Of a stretch of DNA of 60,514 nt, positions 27,307-36,742 are shown one piece after another. Source of the DNA: Shewanella litoralis (GTDB lineage Bacteria > Pseudomonadota > Gammaproteobacteria > Enterobacterales > Shewanellaceae). The stretch is taken from the NCBI RefSeq assembly GCF_009828585.1, contig NZ_WSRZ01000024.1, positions 1 through 60,514 on the forward strand, in the 5' to 3' direction. The notes under the pieces were generated by a model. It saw only the letters and a list, made by a program, of their open reading frames with translations, did not search any database and was not told the DNA's origin. Made by a program: the position numbers and the translations under genes. Positions within the stretch are counted from its first letter, which is position 1. Each line of letters starts with the position of its first letter.

Positions 27307-28791
27307 TTATTGCTTGTCTAAATAAGTATCTACAGCTGCAGCTCTATCTTCAGCGTGCTGTAACAGCTCATCAATTGCGCGGTAAAAATTACTGCTGCTT
27401 TCTAGGAAGCTATAGCCCGATACTTCAGAAGTCGCATAGGGTTCAATAAGTGCTGAGTAAGTATTGTAGCTTGCTTGCATCTTATTGGTTTCAAATGCAT
27501 CGCTAATCACTTCAAGTAAATATTCATTGTAGCGCTCACGATATACATCATCTGCGTACAGTTTGGATATAAGTGGCCAGCTGCTTGAGTTGAGATCAGA
27601 GAAGTCTAATGCTAATGCACCACCTTGCTTACCGTCTTGCAATGCTTCGTTATTATCCCAAGGGATCCAGGTGAGCTTTGATGTGTCAGGATCGTTATAT
27701 AAATAATAGTTGTGTGGCATTACACCGTAAGTATCCCAATTTTGAATAATGCCATTAACGGCTAGGTATTTTAAAAACACATCAACATCAAATACCGCTT
27801 CTAAATTAGCTCGCCATGTTTCTGGATCTGTGGTGCGAGTGTCGTCGTGTAAGGCGGTAAATAGGGCCTGGATATCAGACCAGTCTTCATCATCTTCGTT
27901 AGTTTTTTTCTCAAAGTCTGTTTGGTTAAACGACCCCTCAACAAACATGGCACCATCATCTTCGGGTTTATACAAATTACCATCATTACTTGAGAATTGT
28001 GTATCAATGACCGTGTCATCAATTTCTTCTACAAGCGTATATAAACCAAAATATTCAGGACCATCGCCATGGTCAACATATAAGGTATAAAAGCCGGTGT
28101 GTGATACCGCCAATCCGGCGTCTTTAAACACATCAGCAGCGACTTTTTCACGTAATAATGATTCGTCGTCATAGTTGTTTTTTAGACTAAATTTTTTGAA
28201 GCCATAAAATCGTTGGTTGTTAATTTGCGGGTAATCATCTTCGTATTCATCAAAATCGAGTTTTAAGGCAAGCTTTAATATGCCTTGCTGCCAGCTGGTT
28301 TGCAGTGATGAGTTACCTTTAAAACGGATCCCTACACGATACCATTGGGTGCCGTTATAAAACACTTCAGCGGGCACAAAAATAGGGTCTTCATCGGTAT
28401 CACTTAAGCTATTGGATGCGCTTCTACCAAACTCACCATAGAGCTCGGTCATGTTATCTAACATGCTCTGCCAGCGCGCTTCGGTGACAACGATATCGAG
28501 TCGTTTGACTTCAGTATCATTAAATACTTCATCAAAGTTAGGGTCGACATTTTTACTGTGGGTTTCATCTGTCCAATCTGTCGCTTCAAAATCAGCGTCG
28601 GTGACTTCAGTTGTCGTGGTATCGGTTTCGGTGGTGTTTGTGCTGGAAACTGTTTCGGTAGTGTCGGTATCACTGTCGCTTCCACCACAGCCATTTAGCA
28701 TCAGCAGACTGGTAAGCATAAGTGCAAGTAGTAACGTAATAGGCCGATTAAACTGCCTGTTGGTGGGACATAAATGATTACTGGTAAACAT
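27307..28791 (-). CDS. CotH kinase-family lipoprotein
   Basis: 494 residues. A lipoprotein signal ends in the lipobox LNGC (C35), followed by a Thr/Ser/Asp-rich linker (residues 36-65). The CotH domain follows: RFKGNSSLQ, KKFSLKNNYDDESLLREKVAADVF, and the signature IPWDNNEAL near residue 370. CotH proteins phosphorylate secreted proteins, but bacterial members are mostly untested. It is probably outer-membrane anchored. TAGGAGAATCTG precedes the ATG on the coding strand. Confidence 0.9.
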   Translation of the reverse strand: MFTSNHLCPTNRQFNRPITLLLALMLTSLLMLNGCGGSDSDTDTTETVSSTNTTETDTTTTEVTDADFEATDWTDETHSKNVDPNFDEVFNDTEVKRLDIVVTEARWQSMLDNMTELYGEFGRSASNSLSDTDEDPIFVPAEVFYNGTQWYRVGIRFKGNSSLQTSWQQGILKLALKLDFDEYEDDYPQINNQRFYGFKKFSLKNNYDDESLLREKVAADVFKDAGLAVSHTGFYTLYVDHGDGPEYFGLYTLVEEIDDTVIDTQFSSNDGNLYKPEDDGAMFVEGSFNQTDFEKKTNEDDEDWSDIQALFTALHDDTRTTDPETWRANLEAVFDVDVFLKYLAVNGIIQNWDTYGVMPHNYYLYNDPDTSKLTWIPWDNNEALQDGKQGGALALDFSDLNSSSWPLISKLYADDVYRERYNEYLLEVISDAFETNKMQASYNTYSALIEPYATSEVSGYSFLESSSNFYRAIDELLQHAEDRAAAVDTYLDKQ

Positions 28792-29153
28792 CAGATTCTC
28801 CTAACATTTGTTTATGCTGAGTAATACGGTTAATTGAAATAATCTCGTTAACAGTATGTTAGAGAACAAAAGTGTGAAAATTGTGCAGATAGCGTGGATA
28901 TCTACAGCAAGTCAATAAAAGTGAGGTGTGGGTCATTACTCCTGTATTGGGTGCACTTTATTAATCGAGTCAGTATCCATTGGGGCAGTGTTTACTTATC
29001 GCAATAGTGTGACCATAAGCGTTAATCGTTTACGCTGTTTTAGCGCCTAGCAAGCTATGGGTTTACTGTGATTGCATTTTACATTAGTGTAGTGAATACG
29101 ATTAGGTGTTAATAATATGTAAAAACAAAATCTTAGACACTCAAGGACGATAA
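28792..29153. other. Divergent promoter region
   Basis: 362 bases between two divergent genes for exported proteins. I see no repeat or clear palindrome. AAGGACGATAA before 29154 is the ribosome site of the next gene. Confidence 0.5.
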
Positions 29154-30557
29154 ATGAAATCTTCACTTTTTTTGCTCAGCTGTGCAATGTTAAGCCCTGT
29201 TATTAACGCCAATGAGCTACCGCCAATTTTAGATTTTTACCCACTTTGTACACCGAAAACTATCGATACTGCCAATGATAAAATAGTCTACGATATTGAC
29301 CCAAGCTTGCTGGAATCGTCTAGTGATGGTGTTTTATCCCATCGTGATGTTTATGTTCAACAAGCCTTGGTGGAAATACAGCGCAAAGCCGCAGCAGCAG
29401 GAGCTGATGCGGTTATTGTTGATAGGTTAACGGTAGGCGGAATTGATCGAAGTATTCACTTGCAACATGACAGTAGCCGAGTTAAGTCGAGCACCCAACA
29501 AATCCATGTTATTACCACTGTGCAATACGTTAACTTGTGTGACGATACACAGCTTAGCAGCGACCCCACACCCTATAACAGTGAGGGTAAAGCTGTTTCG
29601 TATACCCAAACCACTGTTAAATTGACGATGCCAAATGAAGGAAATTTGTTAAAAAAAGCGCAAAAACACCAAGCACCTGATGCGCTTATTACTACAGGTA
29701 GTGCCTATGGCATACACATTGGTGATTCGGTTGATGATTTATTACCTGCATTAGGCCCTCACAGTATTCAATTGCAACTCGACAATGGTGCCACCGTTTA
29801 TGGTTATGGGCGCAGTTTATGGTTTGTGATTAAAGACACTCGTGTCGCAATGATTACTCAAGATTTAGGACTATTAAATGGTCATGGTCAAAACCAAATT
29901 GCCTTAAGCGAAAACTATGATAGCGATAATTGGGTGATTGAGAACCAGGTGCGTTACGGTGATGAGCTCAATAGTGTTAAGACGCATTTAGCGCTTAAAA
30001 AGCAAGGTGATGTTTACAGTGTGGCAGGTAAAAATAGCCGCTTGTTATTAACCTTTGAAGACTATAATGAAAGTCTAGATAATGCGGCTATTTCTCGGCT
30101 TAACAGTTTTGCAATTATGCCATTCACAACAACCGATGAGCATCAGGTTAACTTCGGCAATTTTGATAATATTGATATCGCAACATTACTGACATTAGCA
30201 TCTAAGCAAGCTTATACCTTACAACCACAACAGCTTATCAATCAAATCCAATTGACAGACAGCGGCCCCAAAGTGCTGGTGAATAGTAATGTATTATTGG
30301 GGTTTGACCGCCAAGGTGTCGTTAACTCAATCAAAATTACTGAGTCCATGTTGGGCAAGCAAACGATGAGTGAATTTAATGCAGTGCTTGCTAGTTACAA
30401 CTTGCCCACTATTAAGTCTGAATTGTTAGCGCGATACCCAAATGCAGAGGATAATTTTGATAACATCATGCTGACAAAAGGGGTGGTAATGTTGTCGATT
30501 AATTTTGATTCATACGATGATGATGCGCAGCTAATTGATCTCACGTTACACTTTTAA
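29154..30557 (+). CDS. Secreted protein of unknown function
   Basis: 467 residues with a signal peptide (residues 1-19, ending VINA). The N-terminal ~120 residues resemble small heavy-metal-binding YbjQ-like or DUF-type modules only vaguely (VEIQRKAAAAGADAVIVDRL). The rest is beta-rich without motifs I know. The ribosome site is strong. Probably periplasmic. Confidence 0.7.
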   Translation: MKSSLFLLSCAMLSPVINANELPPILDFYPLCTPKTIDTANDKIVYDIDPSLLESSSDGVLSHRDVYVQQALVEIQRKAAAAGADAVIVDRLTVGGIDRSIHLQHDSSRVKSSTQQIHVITTVQYVNLCDDTQLSSDPTPYNSEGKAVSYTQTTVKLTMPNEGNLLKKAQKHQAPDALITTGSAYGIHIGDSVDDLLPALGPHSIQLQLDNGATVYGYGRSLWFVIKDTRVAMITQDLGLLNGHGQNQIALSENYDSDNWVIENQVRYGDELNSVKTHLALKKQGDVYSVAGKNSRLLLTFEDYNESLDNAAISRLNSFAIMPFTTTDEHQVNFGNFDNIDIATLLTLASKQAYTLQPQQLINQIQLTDSGPKVLVNSNVLLGFDRQGVVNSIKITESMLGKQTMSEFNAVLASYNLPTIKSELLARYPNAEDNFDNIMLTKGVVMLSINFDSYDDDAQLIDLTLHF

Positions 30558-30685
30558 CTTAAATAATCACGAAAGAGAAAAGTGATGTTAAGAGTGAAAC
30601 CTCCGCGGATAAAGAGAAGATTATTGAGGGGCAATGCGCTAAAGTACCCCCAAGTTAGTTGGGTATTAAGTTGTTAGGAAGTGAA

Positions 30686-30934
30686 ATGAATATTGAAAAT
30701 GCTGTGATTGATAATTTGGCTGATTTAGAGCGCTTTTTAGTGTTAGTTGAAAAGGGTGGTTTAGGTTTAGAAGGCGTTGCTGGTGTAGGTATGGCAACCA
30801 GTAATGCTGATGGTCGTCATTTTGTTGCGGTATTTGGTGATAACCATAAGCTTTTACTTGGCCGCTGGGTGACACCTGAAATTTTTGAAACAGGTCAAGA
30901 TATGGTTAAAAATGGGGTTAGGTCTAAGCACTGA
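30686..30934 (+). CDS. Small cytoplasmic protein, unknown
   Basis: 82 residues, MNIENAVIDNLADLERFLV..., with no signal peptide, membrane segment or cysteines. I choose the ATG at 30686 because TTAGGAAGTGAA lies just before it. Not recognised. A strong terminator follows. Confidence 0.65.
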   Translation: MNIENAVIDNLADLERFLVLVEKGGLGLEGVAGVGMATSNADGRHFVAVFGDNHKLLLGRWVTPEIFETGQDMVKNGVRSKH

Positions 30935-30971
30935 TGACCCTAGGTCAAATCAAGACGAATACCGTTTAAAC

Positions 30972-31003
30972 AAAAAAGGCAGAATCGATATTCTGCCTTT
31001 TTT
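30972..31003. terminator. Bidirectional terminator
   Basis: AAAAAAGGCAGAAT pairs with ATTCTGCCTTTTTT around a CGAT-type loop. It serves both the small protein gene and the convergent amtB. Confidence 0.92.
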
Positions 31004-31015
31004 ATGATGTGTTAA

Positions 31016-32218
31016 CTACTTGTCTGAGTTGGTTGAACCAATTTTATGAATGGCTAAGTCGGCGCCAATAAATTCGTCTTCCTGGCTTAAGCGTAAGCTG
31101 GCGACTTTATTGACGATACCGTAAACAATAAGACCGCCAACTAAAGCAACAATCACACCGGCCACACTGCCAATAACTTGTGACATAATGCTTACCCCGC
31201 CAAGGCCGCCTAATGCTTGTTGACCAAAAATGCCTGCCGCAATGCCGCCCCACACACCACATAAACCGTGAAGTGGCCATACACCCAGTACGTCATCTAT
31301 TTTGCTGCTGCGTTGTAATTTAGTGTACACCCACACAAATAAACCGCCCGCGACACCGCCGACAACAAATGCGCCAACAGGGTGCATTAAATCTGAGCCT
31401 GCACACACGGCAACTAAGCCTGCTAATGGTCCGTTATGGATAAACCCAGGGTCATTTTTACCGACAATCAGTGCGATAACCGTGCCGCCGACCATGGCCA
31501 TTAAGCTATTGACTGCCACTAAACCGCTAATGCCATCGAGTGTTTGTGCTGACATCACGTTAAAGCCAAACCAACCCACAATGAGTACCCATGAACCTAA
31601 TGCTAAAAAGGGAATGTTAGACGGGGCGAATGCAATACCGGGTTTACGACCACGGCGAGCGCCAAGTAAATAAATGGCCACTAGTGCAAGCCAGCCGCCC
31701 ATAGCGTGTACGACCACTGAACCGGCAAAATCATGAAATTGCGCGCCAAATTGACTTTCTAACCAGCTTTGAAAGCCATAATTACCATTCCAGATAATGC
31801 CTTCAAATAACGGGTATACAAAAGCAACAATCATGGCCGAGGCAAATAAGAACGGCCTAAAGCTGCCGCGCTCGGCAATGCCGCCTGAAACAATGGCTGG
31901 GATTGCGGCAGCAAAAGTGAGTAAGAAGAAGAATTTAACTAACTGATAGCCGTTATCAGCCCCTAATGTTTCAGCACTCACAAAAAAGTGGCTGCCGTAT
32001 GCGATTTGATAACCAATGACAAAGTAGGCAATGGCTGAAAAAGCAAAGTCCGTTAGAATTTTAACTAGGGCGTTAACCTGGTTTTTGTGTCTGACAGTAC
32101 CGACTTCTAAAAATGCAAATCCAGCGTGCATGGCTAGTACCATGATTGCACCAAGTAAGATAAATACTGTGTCAGCACTTTGTGCAATAACCCCAATTGC
32201 ATCACTAATATTGTTCAT
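31016..32218 (-). CDS. amtB: Ammonium transporter
   Basis: 400 residues with about eleven membrane helices. The twin pore histidines are in HDFAGSVVVHAMGGW and GVWPLHGLCGVWG. It conducts ammonium/ammonia across the inner membrane and is normally gated by GlnK; no glnK is adjacent, unlike the usual glnK-amtB pair. I start at the ATG at 32218, with GTGGAAAATGAA upstream; a GTG at 32230 is in frame. Confidence 0.95.
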   Translation of the reverse strand: MNNISDAIGVIAQSADTVFILLGAIMVLAMHAGFAFLEVGTVRHKNQVNALVKILTDFAFSAIAYFVIGYQIAYGSHFFVSAETLGADNGYQLVKFFFLLTFAAAIPAIVSGGIAERGSFRPFLFASAMIVAFVYPLFEGIIWNGNYGFQSWLESQFGAQFHDFAGSVVVHAMGGWLALVAIYLLGARRGRKPGIAFAPSNIPFLALGSWVLIVGWFGFNVMSAQTLDGISGLVAVNSLMAMVGGTVIALIVGKNDPGFIHNGPLAGLVAVCAGSDLMHPVGAFVVGGVAGGLFVWVYTKLQRSSKIDDVLGVWPLHGLCGVWGGIAAGIFGQQALGGLGGVSIMSQVIGSVAGVIVALVGGLIVYGIVNKVASLRLSQEDEFIGADLAIHKIGSTNSDK

Positions 32219-32569
32219 TTCATTTTCCACAAAACATTTCTCTGTTGAAATTCATGCTTTTATAAAGCAAAACTTGTTCCTAAATCGCAAAGATACTGAG
32301 CTCTTATTGACCTTTGGTGGTGCAAATGTCTGAATATGTTGCTGAAATGATCGTAACAACGCTCAATAACGGTGCATTTAATGAGCATTTTAAGCGGCAA
32401 AAATAGCGGGGTAAGTTGATAGTGTTATATTGGGTGTTATATTTTGGTGCGCTGTAGCGCTAATTTGGTGCACCGCAACTGGATGTGCTTTAACATTGCA
32501 TTAACTTTTTAGGGCGAATCGAGTATTCTGAACTCAGCATGACAGACTAGCTGTCTTAACGGGAGTGAT
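32219..32569. other. Divergent promoter region of amtB and thiolase
   Basis: 351 bases. I see no clear NtrC or sigma-54 pair that I would stand behind. ACGGGAGTGAT precedes the thiolase start. Confidence 0.4.
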
Positions 32570-33739
32570 ATGAATAAAGTGAGAGTCGCTGGGGTGGGCA
32601 TGATCCCATTTTGTAAACCGGGTCAGCAACCGTCATATCGGGTGATGGCAGCCGAGGCCATTAAGTTAGCATTAGCCGATGCGGGTTTACATGCTAAGAC
32701 AATTGGCCAGGCGTATGGCGCTTACATCTATGGTGATAGTACCTGCGCCCAGCATGCATTTTACGATGTGATTCAAAGCGGTATTCCAATTATTAATGTG
32801 AATAATAATTGCTCGAGTGGTTCAACCGCGTTGTTTTTGGCTCGCCAGGCGGTGTTATCAGGTCAGGTTGAGTGTGCATTAGCGTTTGGTTTTGAAGAAA
32901 TGCAGCCTGGTGCGTTAGGTTCACACTGGCAAGACAGAGAAAGCCCATTTGAGCGACTCGATCCTGTTTTACAGCAATTCAATGCGCCACAAGGGCCAAT
33001 TGCGTTACGTGCGTTTGGTGCAGCAGGCCGCCATTATATGGATAAATATCAAGTGGGCGCCGACCTTTTTGCTAAGGTGGCCGTGAAGTCACGTAGGCAT
33101 GCCATTAATAATCCATACTCAATGTTTTCAACGCCATTAACTTACCAGCAAGTGCTCGACGATAAAGTGATATACGACAATTACCTCACGCGTTTAATGG
33201 CGTGTCCGCCAACATGCGGCGCTGCAGCCACCATAGTGTGCAGCGAGTCATTTGCCCGCCAACACGGCATCACATCTAAAGTAAACATTATTGCCCAAGC
33301 GATGGCCACCGACACCGAACTTTCGTGGCAAGACCCTATTGATGCAGTTGGTAGAGCCATGACTCAACAAGCGGTTGAGCAAGTGTATTGCGATGCCGGT
33401 ATTGGCCCTCGCGATATTGATGTGATTGAATTGCATGATTGCTTTACCCCAAATGAGGTGATTACTTATGAGGCCTTAGGGCTGTGTCCTGAAGGTGGTG
33501 CAGCGCAATTTATTGCCGATGGAGACAATACTTATGGCGGACGATATGTGATTGGGCCATCGGGTGGTTTGATGTCAAAAGGGCATCCCATCGGGGCAAC
33601 AGGACTTGCGCAATGTACCGAATTAACCTGGCATTTGCGCGGACAAGCAGGTAAACGACAAGTTGATAACGCGAGGCTGGCACTGCAACATAATGTTGGC
33701 CTAGGCGGTGCAGTGGTTGTGACTTTATACGGGTTCTAG
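32570..33739 (+). CDS. Thiolase-fold protein, SCP-x/lipid-transfer type
   Basis: 389 residues with thiolase landmarks: nucleophile cysteine in NNNCSSGSTA (near residue 82), HDCFTPNEV and SKGHPIGATGLAQ. The sequence is closest to the non-classical SCP-2/lipid-transfer thiolases, which degrade sterol- or branched-chain 3-ketoacyl-CoA. The usual Zn-ribbon/OB partner (DUF35) is not beside it. A hairpin follows. The substrate is open. Confidence 0.9.
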   Translation: MNKVRVAGVGMIPFCKPGQQPSYRVMAAEAIKLALADAGLHAKTIGQAYGAYIYGDSTCAQHAFYDVIQSGIPIINVNNNCSSGSTALFLARQAVLSGQVECALAFGFEEMQPGALGSHWQDRESPFERLDPVLQQFNAPQGPIALRAFGAAGRHYMDKYQVGADLFAKVAVKSRRHAINNPYSMFSTPLTYQQVLDDKVIYDNYLTRLMACPPTCGAAATIVCSESFARQHGITSKVNIIAQAMATDTELSWQDPIDAVGRAMTQQAVEQVYCDAGIGPRDIDVIELHDCFTPNEVITYEALGLCPEGGAAQFIADGDNTYGGRYVIGPSGGLMSKGHPIGATGLAQCTELTWHLRGQAGKRQVDNARLALQHNVGLGGAVVVTLYGF

Positions 33740-33758
33740 GCATGTTCATGCGCCGTAA

Positions 33759-33802
33759 AACCGCCAATATTGCGCGAAACATATCGCACAGTATTGGCGG
33801 TT
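33759..33802. terminator. Convergent hairpin terminator
   Basis: AACCGCCAATA (33759-33769) pairs with TATTGGCGGTT (33792-33802). It lies between the convergent thiolase and PepSY genes; T tracts are weak. Confidence 0.7.
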
Positions 33803-33812
33803 AACGTTTTCG

Positions 33813-34907
33813 CTATGCGGCTTTTTTCGCTTTATTGCCAAATGTCCGACGACAAAAAGTCACCAGACTGAACGATAAAATACCTGTGCCAATCAATGAG
33901 ACGAATGTAATCAACGTTACATAGCTTGCCGGCATATTCAGCCCATCGTGCAGTGGGCGCACAAAGCTGGCAATCCTGCCAGGTAAAGATCTATCACTGT
34001 GTTTTAGTGCCGACTCAATAACGCCCGTAGTGTGGTTGATGCTAATGCGATCGGCTTCTCTTAACCAAACGCCTGGATGTTCGTCAAATTGAATTGAGAA
34101 TATCTGTGCCACTGGTTTGTTCGCATTGGCCTGCATTTTGGGGCTCGGCTTTTTACCCGGTTTTGAGCGTGGTTTACTTACTGATATTAGCTCTGCGTTT
34201 GGCCAAACTTGTTGGGCACTGTTGAGTTGGCTTAACCAATTATTGCCCTGGCTTACCGGAAATGACTGATCAACCGGCTTTTGATTTAACGCCCCAGTCC
34301 ATAAGCTATTGTAGGTAATTAAAAATCCGCTCACACATAAAATAAACAATGGTATTGAGATAAACAGCCCTAATTGAATGTGGCTTTTGAGCAAGCTGCT
34401 TGAACGGGTATTTTTGGGCAACGTTTGCTTTAAGCGAAAGCCATTACGTACTCGCCACCATAAATAAATCCCAATCAAGGTGACCATACCGCCAGACAAA
34501 GAGGCCCATGCATTGATGTATTTACCGCCGTTGTCGATTAAAAAATTACGATGCAACCAAAAGGCGGTTTCATAAAAAGGCAGGTCAAATGAAGCGCTGC
34601 TAGCAAGCTCATTGAGGTCGTTATCTAATGCGATAACTTTACCGCGTGTACTGGCTTGGATATAAGGCGTATGTTCTGTTGGAAAACGTACTGTGCTCAT
34701 TTCAGGGTAGCGTTCAAATACCGTTGCTACCGTCTCGGCTTTTTGCTCTAGGGTCAGCGGGGTAAAGGTTTGTCCTAAACTGTCTGTGCGTTTTAATAAA
34801 TCTACGCTGCCTAAATAAACCCCTGTAGTCAGTACTATTAACATGGTGATGCTAATAACAAAGCCTACCCAGTTATGAAACCATTTTAATGCGGAAACCA
34901 TATTCAT
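33813..34907 (-). CDS. PepSY-associated transmembrane protein
   Basis: 364 residues with four membrane helices (residues ~12-34, 135-155, 183-205, 325-348) and two periplasmic loops. The HNWVGF start and the WLHRNF motif are typical of the PepSY_TM family, which includes siderophore-iron reductases linked to TonB uptake. The long loop carries a K/P-rich patch. It is likely involved in iron handling, as the upstream Fur-like sequence also hints. Confidence 0.88.
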   Translation of the reverse strand: MNMVSALKWFHNWVGFVISITMLIVLTTGVYLGSVDLLKRTDSLGQTFTPLTLEQKAETVATVFERYPEMSTVRFPTEHTPYIQASTRGKVIALDNDLNELASSASFDLPFYETAFWLHRNFLIDNGGKYINAWASLSGGMVTLIGIYLWWRVRNGFRLKQTLPKNTRSSSLLKSHIQLGLFISIPLFILCVSGFLITYNSLWTGALNQKPVDQSFPVSQGNNWLSQLNSAQQVWPNAELISVSKPRSKPGKKPSPKMQANANKPVAQIFSIQFDEHPGVWLREADRISINHTTGVIESALKHSDRSLPGRIASFVRPLHDGLNMPASYVTLITFVSLIGTGILSFSLVTFCRRTFGNKAKKAA

Positions 34908-35301
34908 GTTGTGTGCTCAAATTACATTACAAAAAGCTGATTTTATTGCGTTTTTATACTGTAATTGTGGTAAATAAAAAGTGGCGGTAATGATAATTAA
35001 TCTCAATTAAATGTTCAATTAAAGAAATGTAAAGATCGCTGGATAACAGCAAAATAGCTTAAACAACAACAGAACTTAAGTGACATATTGAGGTTTATGG
35101 ACATAAGTGAAAATATATTTTTTAACGCAATTTTTCTCTAATATACTAATTTTTATATTAAATTATTCATTCAATTCCTATTTCAGATGTGTTTTTGAGT
35201 GATCGATCAAAAATAAACTTGGGCGAACGTTCAAATTGTTTTATAGTGAACTCAATTCGAAACGCAGCACTACAATTTATTAATCGACACGAGAGAATAT
35301 T
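34908..35301. other. AT-rich divergent intergenic region
   Basis: 394 bases, strongly AT-rich, between the PepSY and AhpD-like genes. It contains a possible Fur site near 34989-35010. Otherwise I see no repeat. Confidence 0.5.
34989..35010. promoter_or_regulatory. Possible Fur box
   Basis: AATGATAATTAATCTCAATT resembles the 19-bp GATAATGATAATCATTATC consensus in its left and central parts. It lies about 85-100 bases upstream of the PepSY gene start. The match is partial. Confidence 0.35.
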
Positions 35302-35847
35302 ATGACTTCATTTACTATCCATACTGCAGAAAGCGCCCCACAAGAAAGTAAAGCAATCCTTGAGGGTGCTAAAAAACAAATGGGCATGGTACCTAATTTG
35401 TTTGCCGTATTAGCTGAATCACCAAGCACTTTAAAAGCATACCAGCAGTTACATCAGTTCTTTTTAGACTCGTCATTTGACGCAGAAGAGCTAACTGTTG
35501 TGTGGCAAACCATTAACGTTGAGCATGAATGTACTTATTGTGTTCCTGCACATACCGCGATTGCCAATTCAATGAACGTTGACCCAGCGATCACGGAAGC
35601 ACTGCGTAACAAAACTGCTATGCCTACCGCTAAATTACAAGCGCTACATGATGCTACATTAAGCATTGTGCGTAGCCGCGGTAATATTTCGCAGGCTGAA
35701 CTTGAAGCCTTTTATGCAGCAGGTTACGGCCAGCAACAAGTGTTAGAAATCATTTTAGGTTTGTCACAAAAAGTGATCAGTAACTACACAAACCATGTTG
35801 CCCATACTCCAACTGATGAAGTATTCAAAAAGTTTGCTTGGAAGTAA
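35302..35847 (+). CDS. AhpD-like (carboxymuconolactone decarboxylase family) protein
   Basis: 181 helical residues with the peroxidatic motif ECTYCVPAH: C77 and C80 form the CxxC pair and H84 is the proton relay. Such proteins act as alkylhydroperoxidases. The gene is monocistronic: a strong terminator follows. CACGAGAGAATATT precedes the ATG. Confidence 0.92.
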   Translation: MTSFTIHTAESAPQESKAILEGAKKQMGMVPNLFAVLAESPSTLKAYQQLHQFFLDSSFDAEELTVVWQTINVEHECTYCVPAHTAIANSMNVDPAITEALRNKTAMPTAKLQALHDATLSIVRSRGNISQAELEAFYAAGYGQQQVLEIILGLSQKVISNYTNHVAHTPTDEVFKKFAWK

Positions 35848-35899
35848 CGGTTAGCGACAAATTCAGCATTTATTGTGAATATTGTGAATAGATAAAATG

Positions 35900-35943
35900 A
35901 ATACCAATGTCAGCGTTATCGCAAAATGGCATTGGTATTTTTT
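35900..35943 (+). terminator. Terminator after AhpD-like gene
   Basis: AATACCAATG pairs with CATTGGTATT, followed by six T. Its position rules out the 35897 start for the next gene. Confidence 0.85.
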
Positions 35944-35983
35944 ATTCGAGCATCGTAAAAACTCTAGTGACGAGGACAGTAAA

Positions 35984-36631
35984 ATGACCACAAAAATTAA
36001 GCTCGATATTATTTCAGACGTAGTATGTCCATGGTGCATTGTGGGTTTTAAGCATTTAGAGACGGCAATCAACGAACTTGGACTACAAGATCAAGTCGAT
36101 ATTGAATGGCAACCTTTTGAGTTAAATCCAACGATGCCGCCAGAAGGTGAAAACCTGCGTGAGCATTCGGCCAGAAAATACGGTACGACCCCAGAAGGTA
36201 GCATTCGTGCGCGAGCCAATATTACCCAACAAGGTGCTGAGCATGGCTTTGTTTTTGACTATTTTGAACAGATGAAAATGGTTAATACCTTAGATGTGCA
36301 TGTGTTGTTGGAATATGCTAAACAAGTAGGCAAGCAAACTGAGCTAAAAATGCGTTTATTTAGTGCCTTTTTTACTGAGCATAAAGATATTTCAGAACGC
36401 AGTATTCTTGCTCAAGAGCTTAGTTCTGTGGGGATTGATGCTAAAGAGGCGTTGAGCCTATTAGACAATAGCGCTGTGGCTGAGCAAGTTCGCGCTAAGG
36501 AAGCACATTGGCAACAACTTGGTATTTCGGGCGTACCGACGGTTATTTTTAATCAATCGAGTGCTTTAACCGGAGCGCATCCAGTAGAGGCTTATAAGCA
36601 AGTTCTGACTGATTTAATGGCTCAGCGTTAA
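35984..36631 (+). CDS. FrnE-like DsbA-family oxidoreductase
   Basis: 215 residues, no signal peptide, cytoplasmic. The thioredoxin site is C15-P-W-C18 (SDVVCPWCIVGF), and GISGVPTVIF holds the cis-proline. FrnE-like proteins act as disulfide isomerases or in polyketide and stress metabolism. I start at 35984 (MTTKIK), as earlier in-frame codons lie in the preceding terminator; GACGAGGACAG gives a weak ribosome site. Confidence 0.9.
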   Translation: MTTKIKLDIISDVVCPWCIVGFKHLETAINELGLQDQVDIEWQPFELNPTMPPEGENLREHSARKYGTTPEGSIRARANITQQGAEHGFVFDYFEQMKMVNTLDVHVLLEYAKQVGKQTELKMRLFSAFFTEHKDISERSILAQELSSVGIDAKEALSLLDNSAVAEQVRAKEAHWQQLGISGVPTVIFNQSSALTGAHPVEAYKQVLTDLMAQR

Positions 36632-36681
36632 TGGCCTAGCGTTCCTGTTTATACATTTAGCGTTTATACATTCAGCCATTT

Positions 36682-36720
36682 TCGATACAACCCAATGCAA
36701 GCTGCACAAGGTTGTATCGA
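36682..36720. terminator. Convergent inverted repeat
   Basis: TCGATACAACC (36682-36692) and GGTTGTATCGA (36710-36720) are perfect complements. They lie between the convergent frnE-like and ydeP-like genes. There is no T run, so this may be a terminator or another palindrome. Confidence 0.6.
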
Positions 36721-36742
36721 TAACCAATTACCTGGCTATAAC

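Noticed and set aside
35897-35983. Upstream start for the FrnE-like protein
   Set aside because: The extra 29 codons fall in the terminator of the preceding gene and encode no plausible signal peptide; the CPWC fold begins right after 35984.
36682-36720. Perfect 11-bp inverted repeat as an attachment site or MITE remnant
   Set aside because: It lies between convergent genes, where a terminator is the simpler reading, and no second copy is seen in the window.
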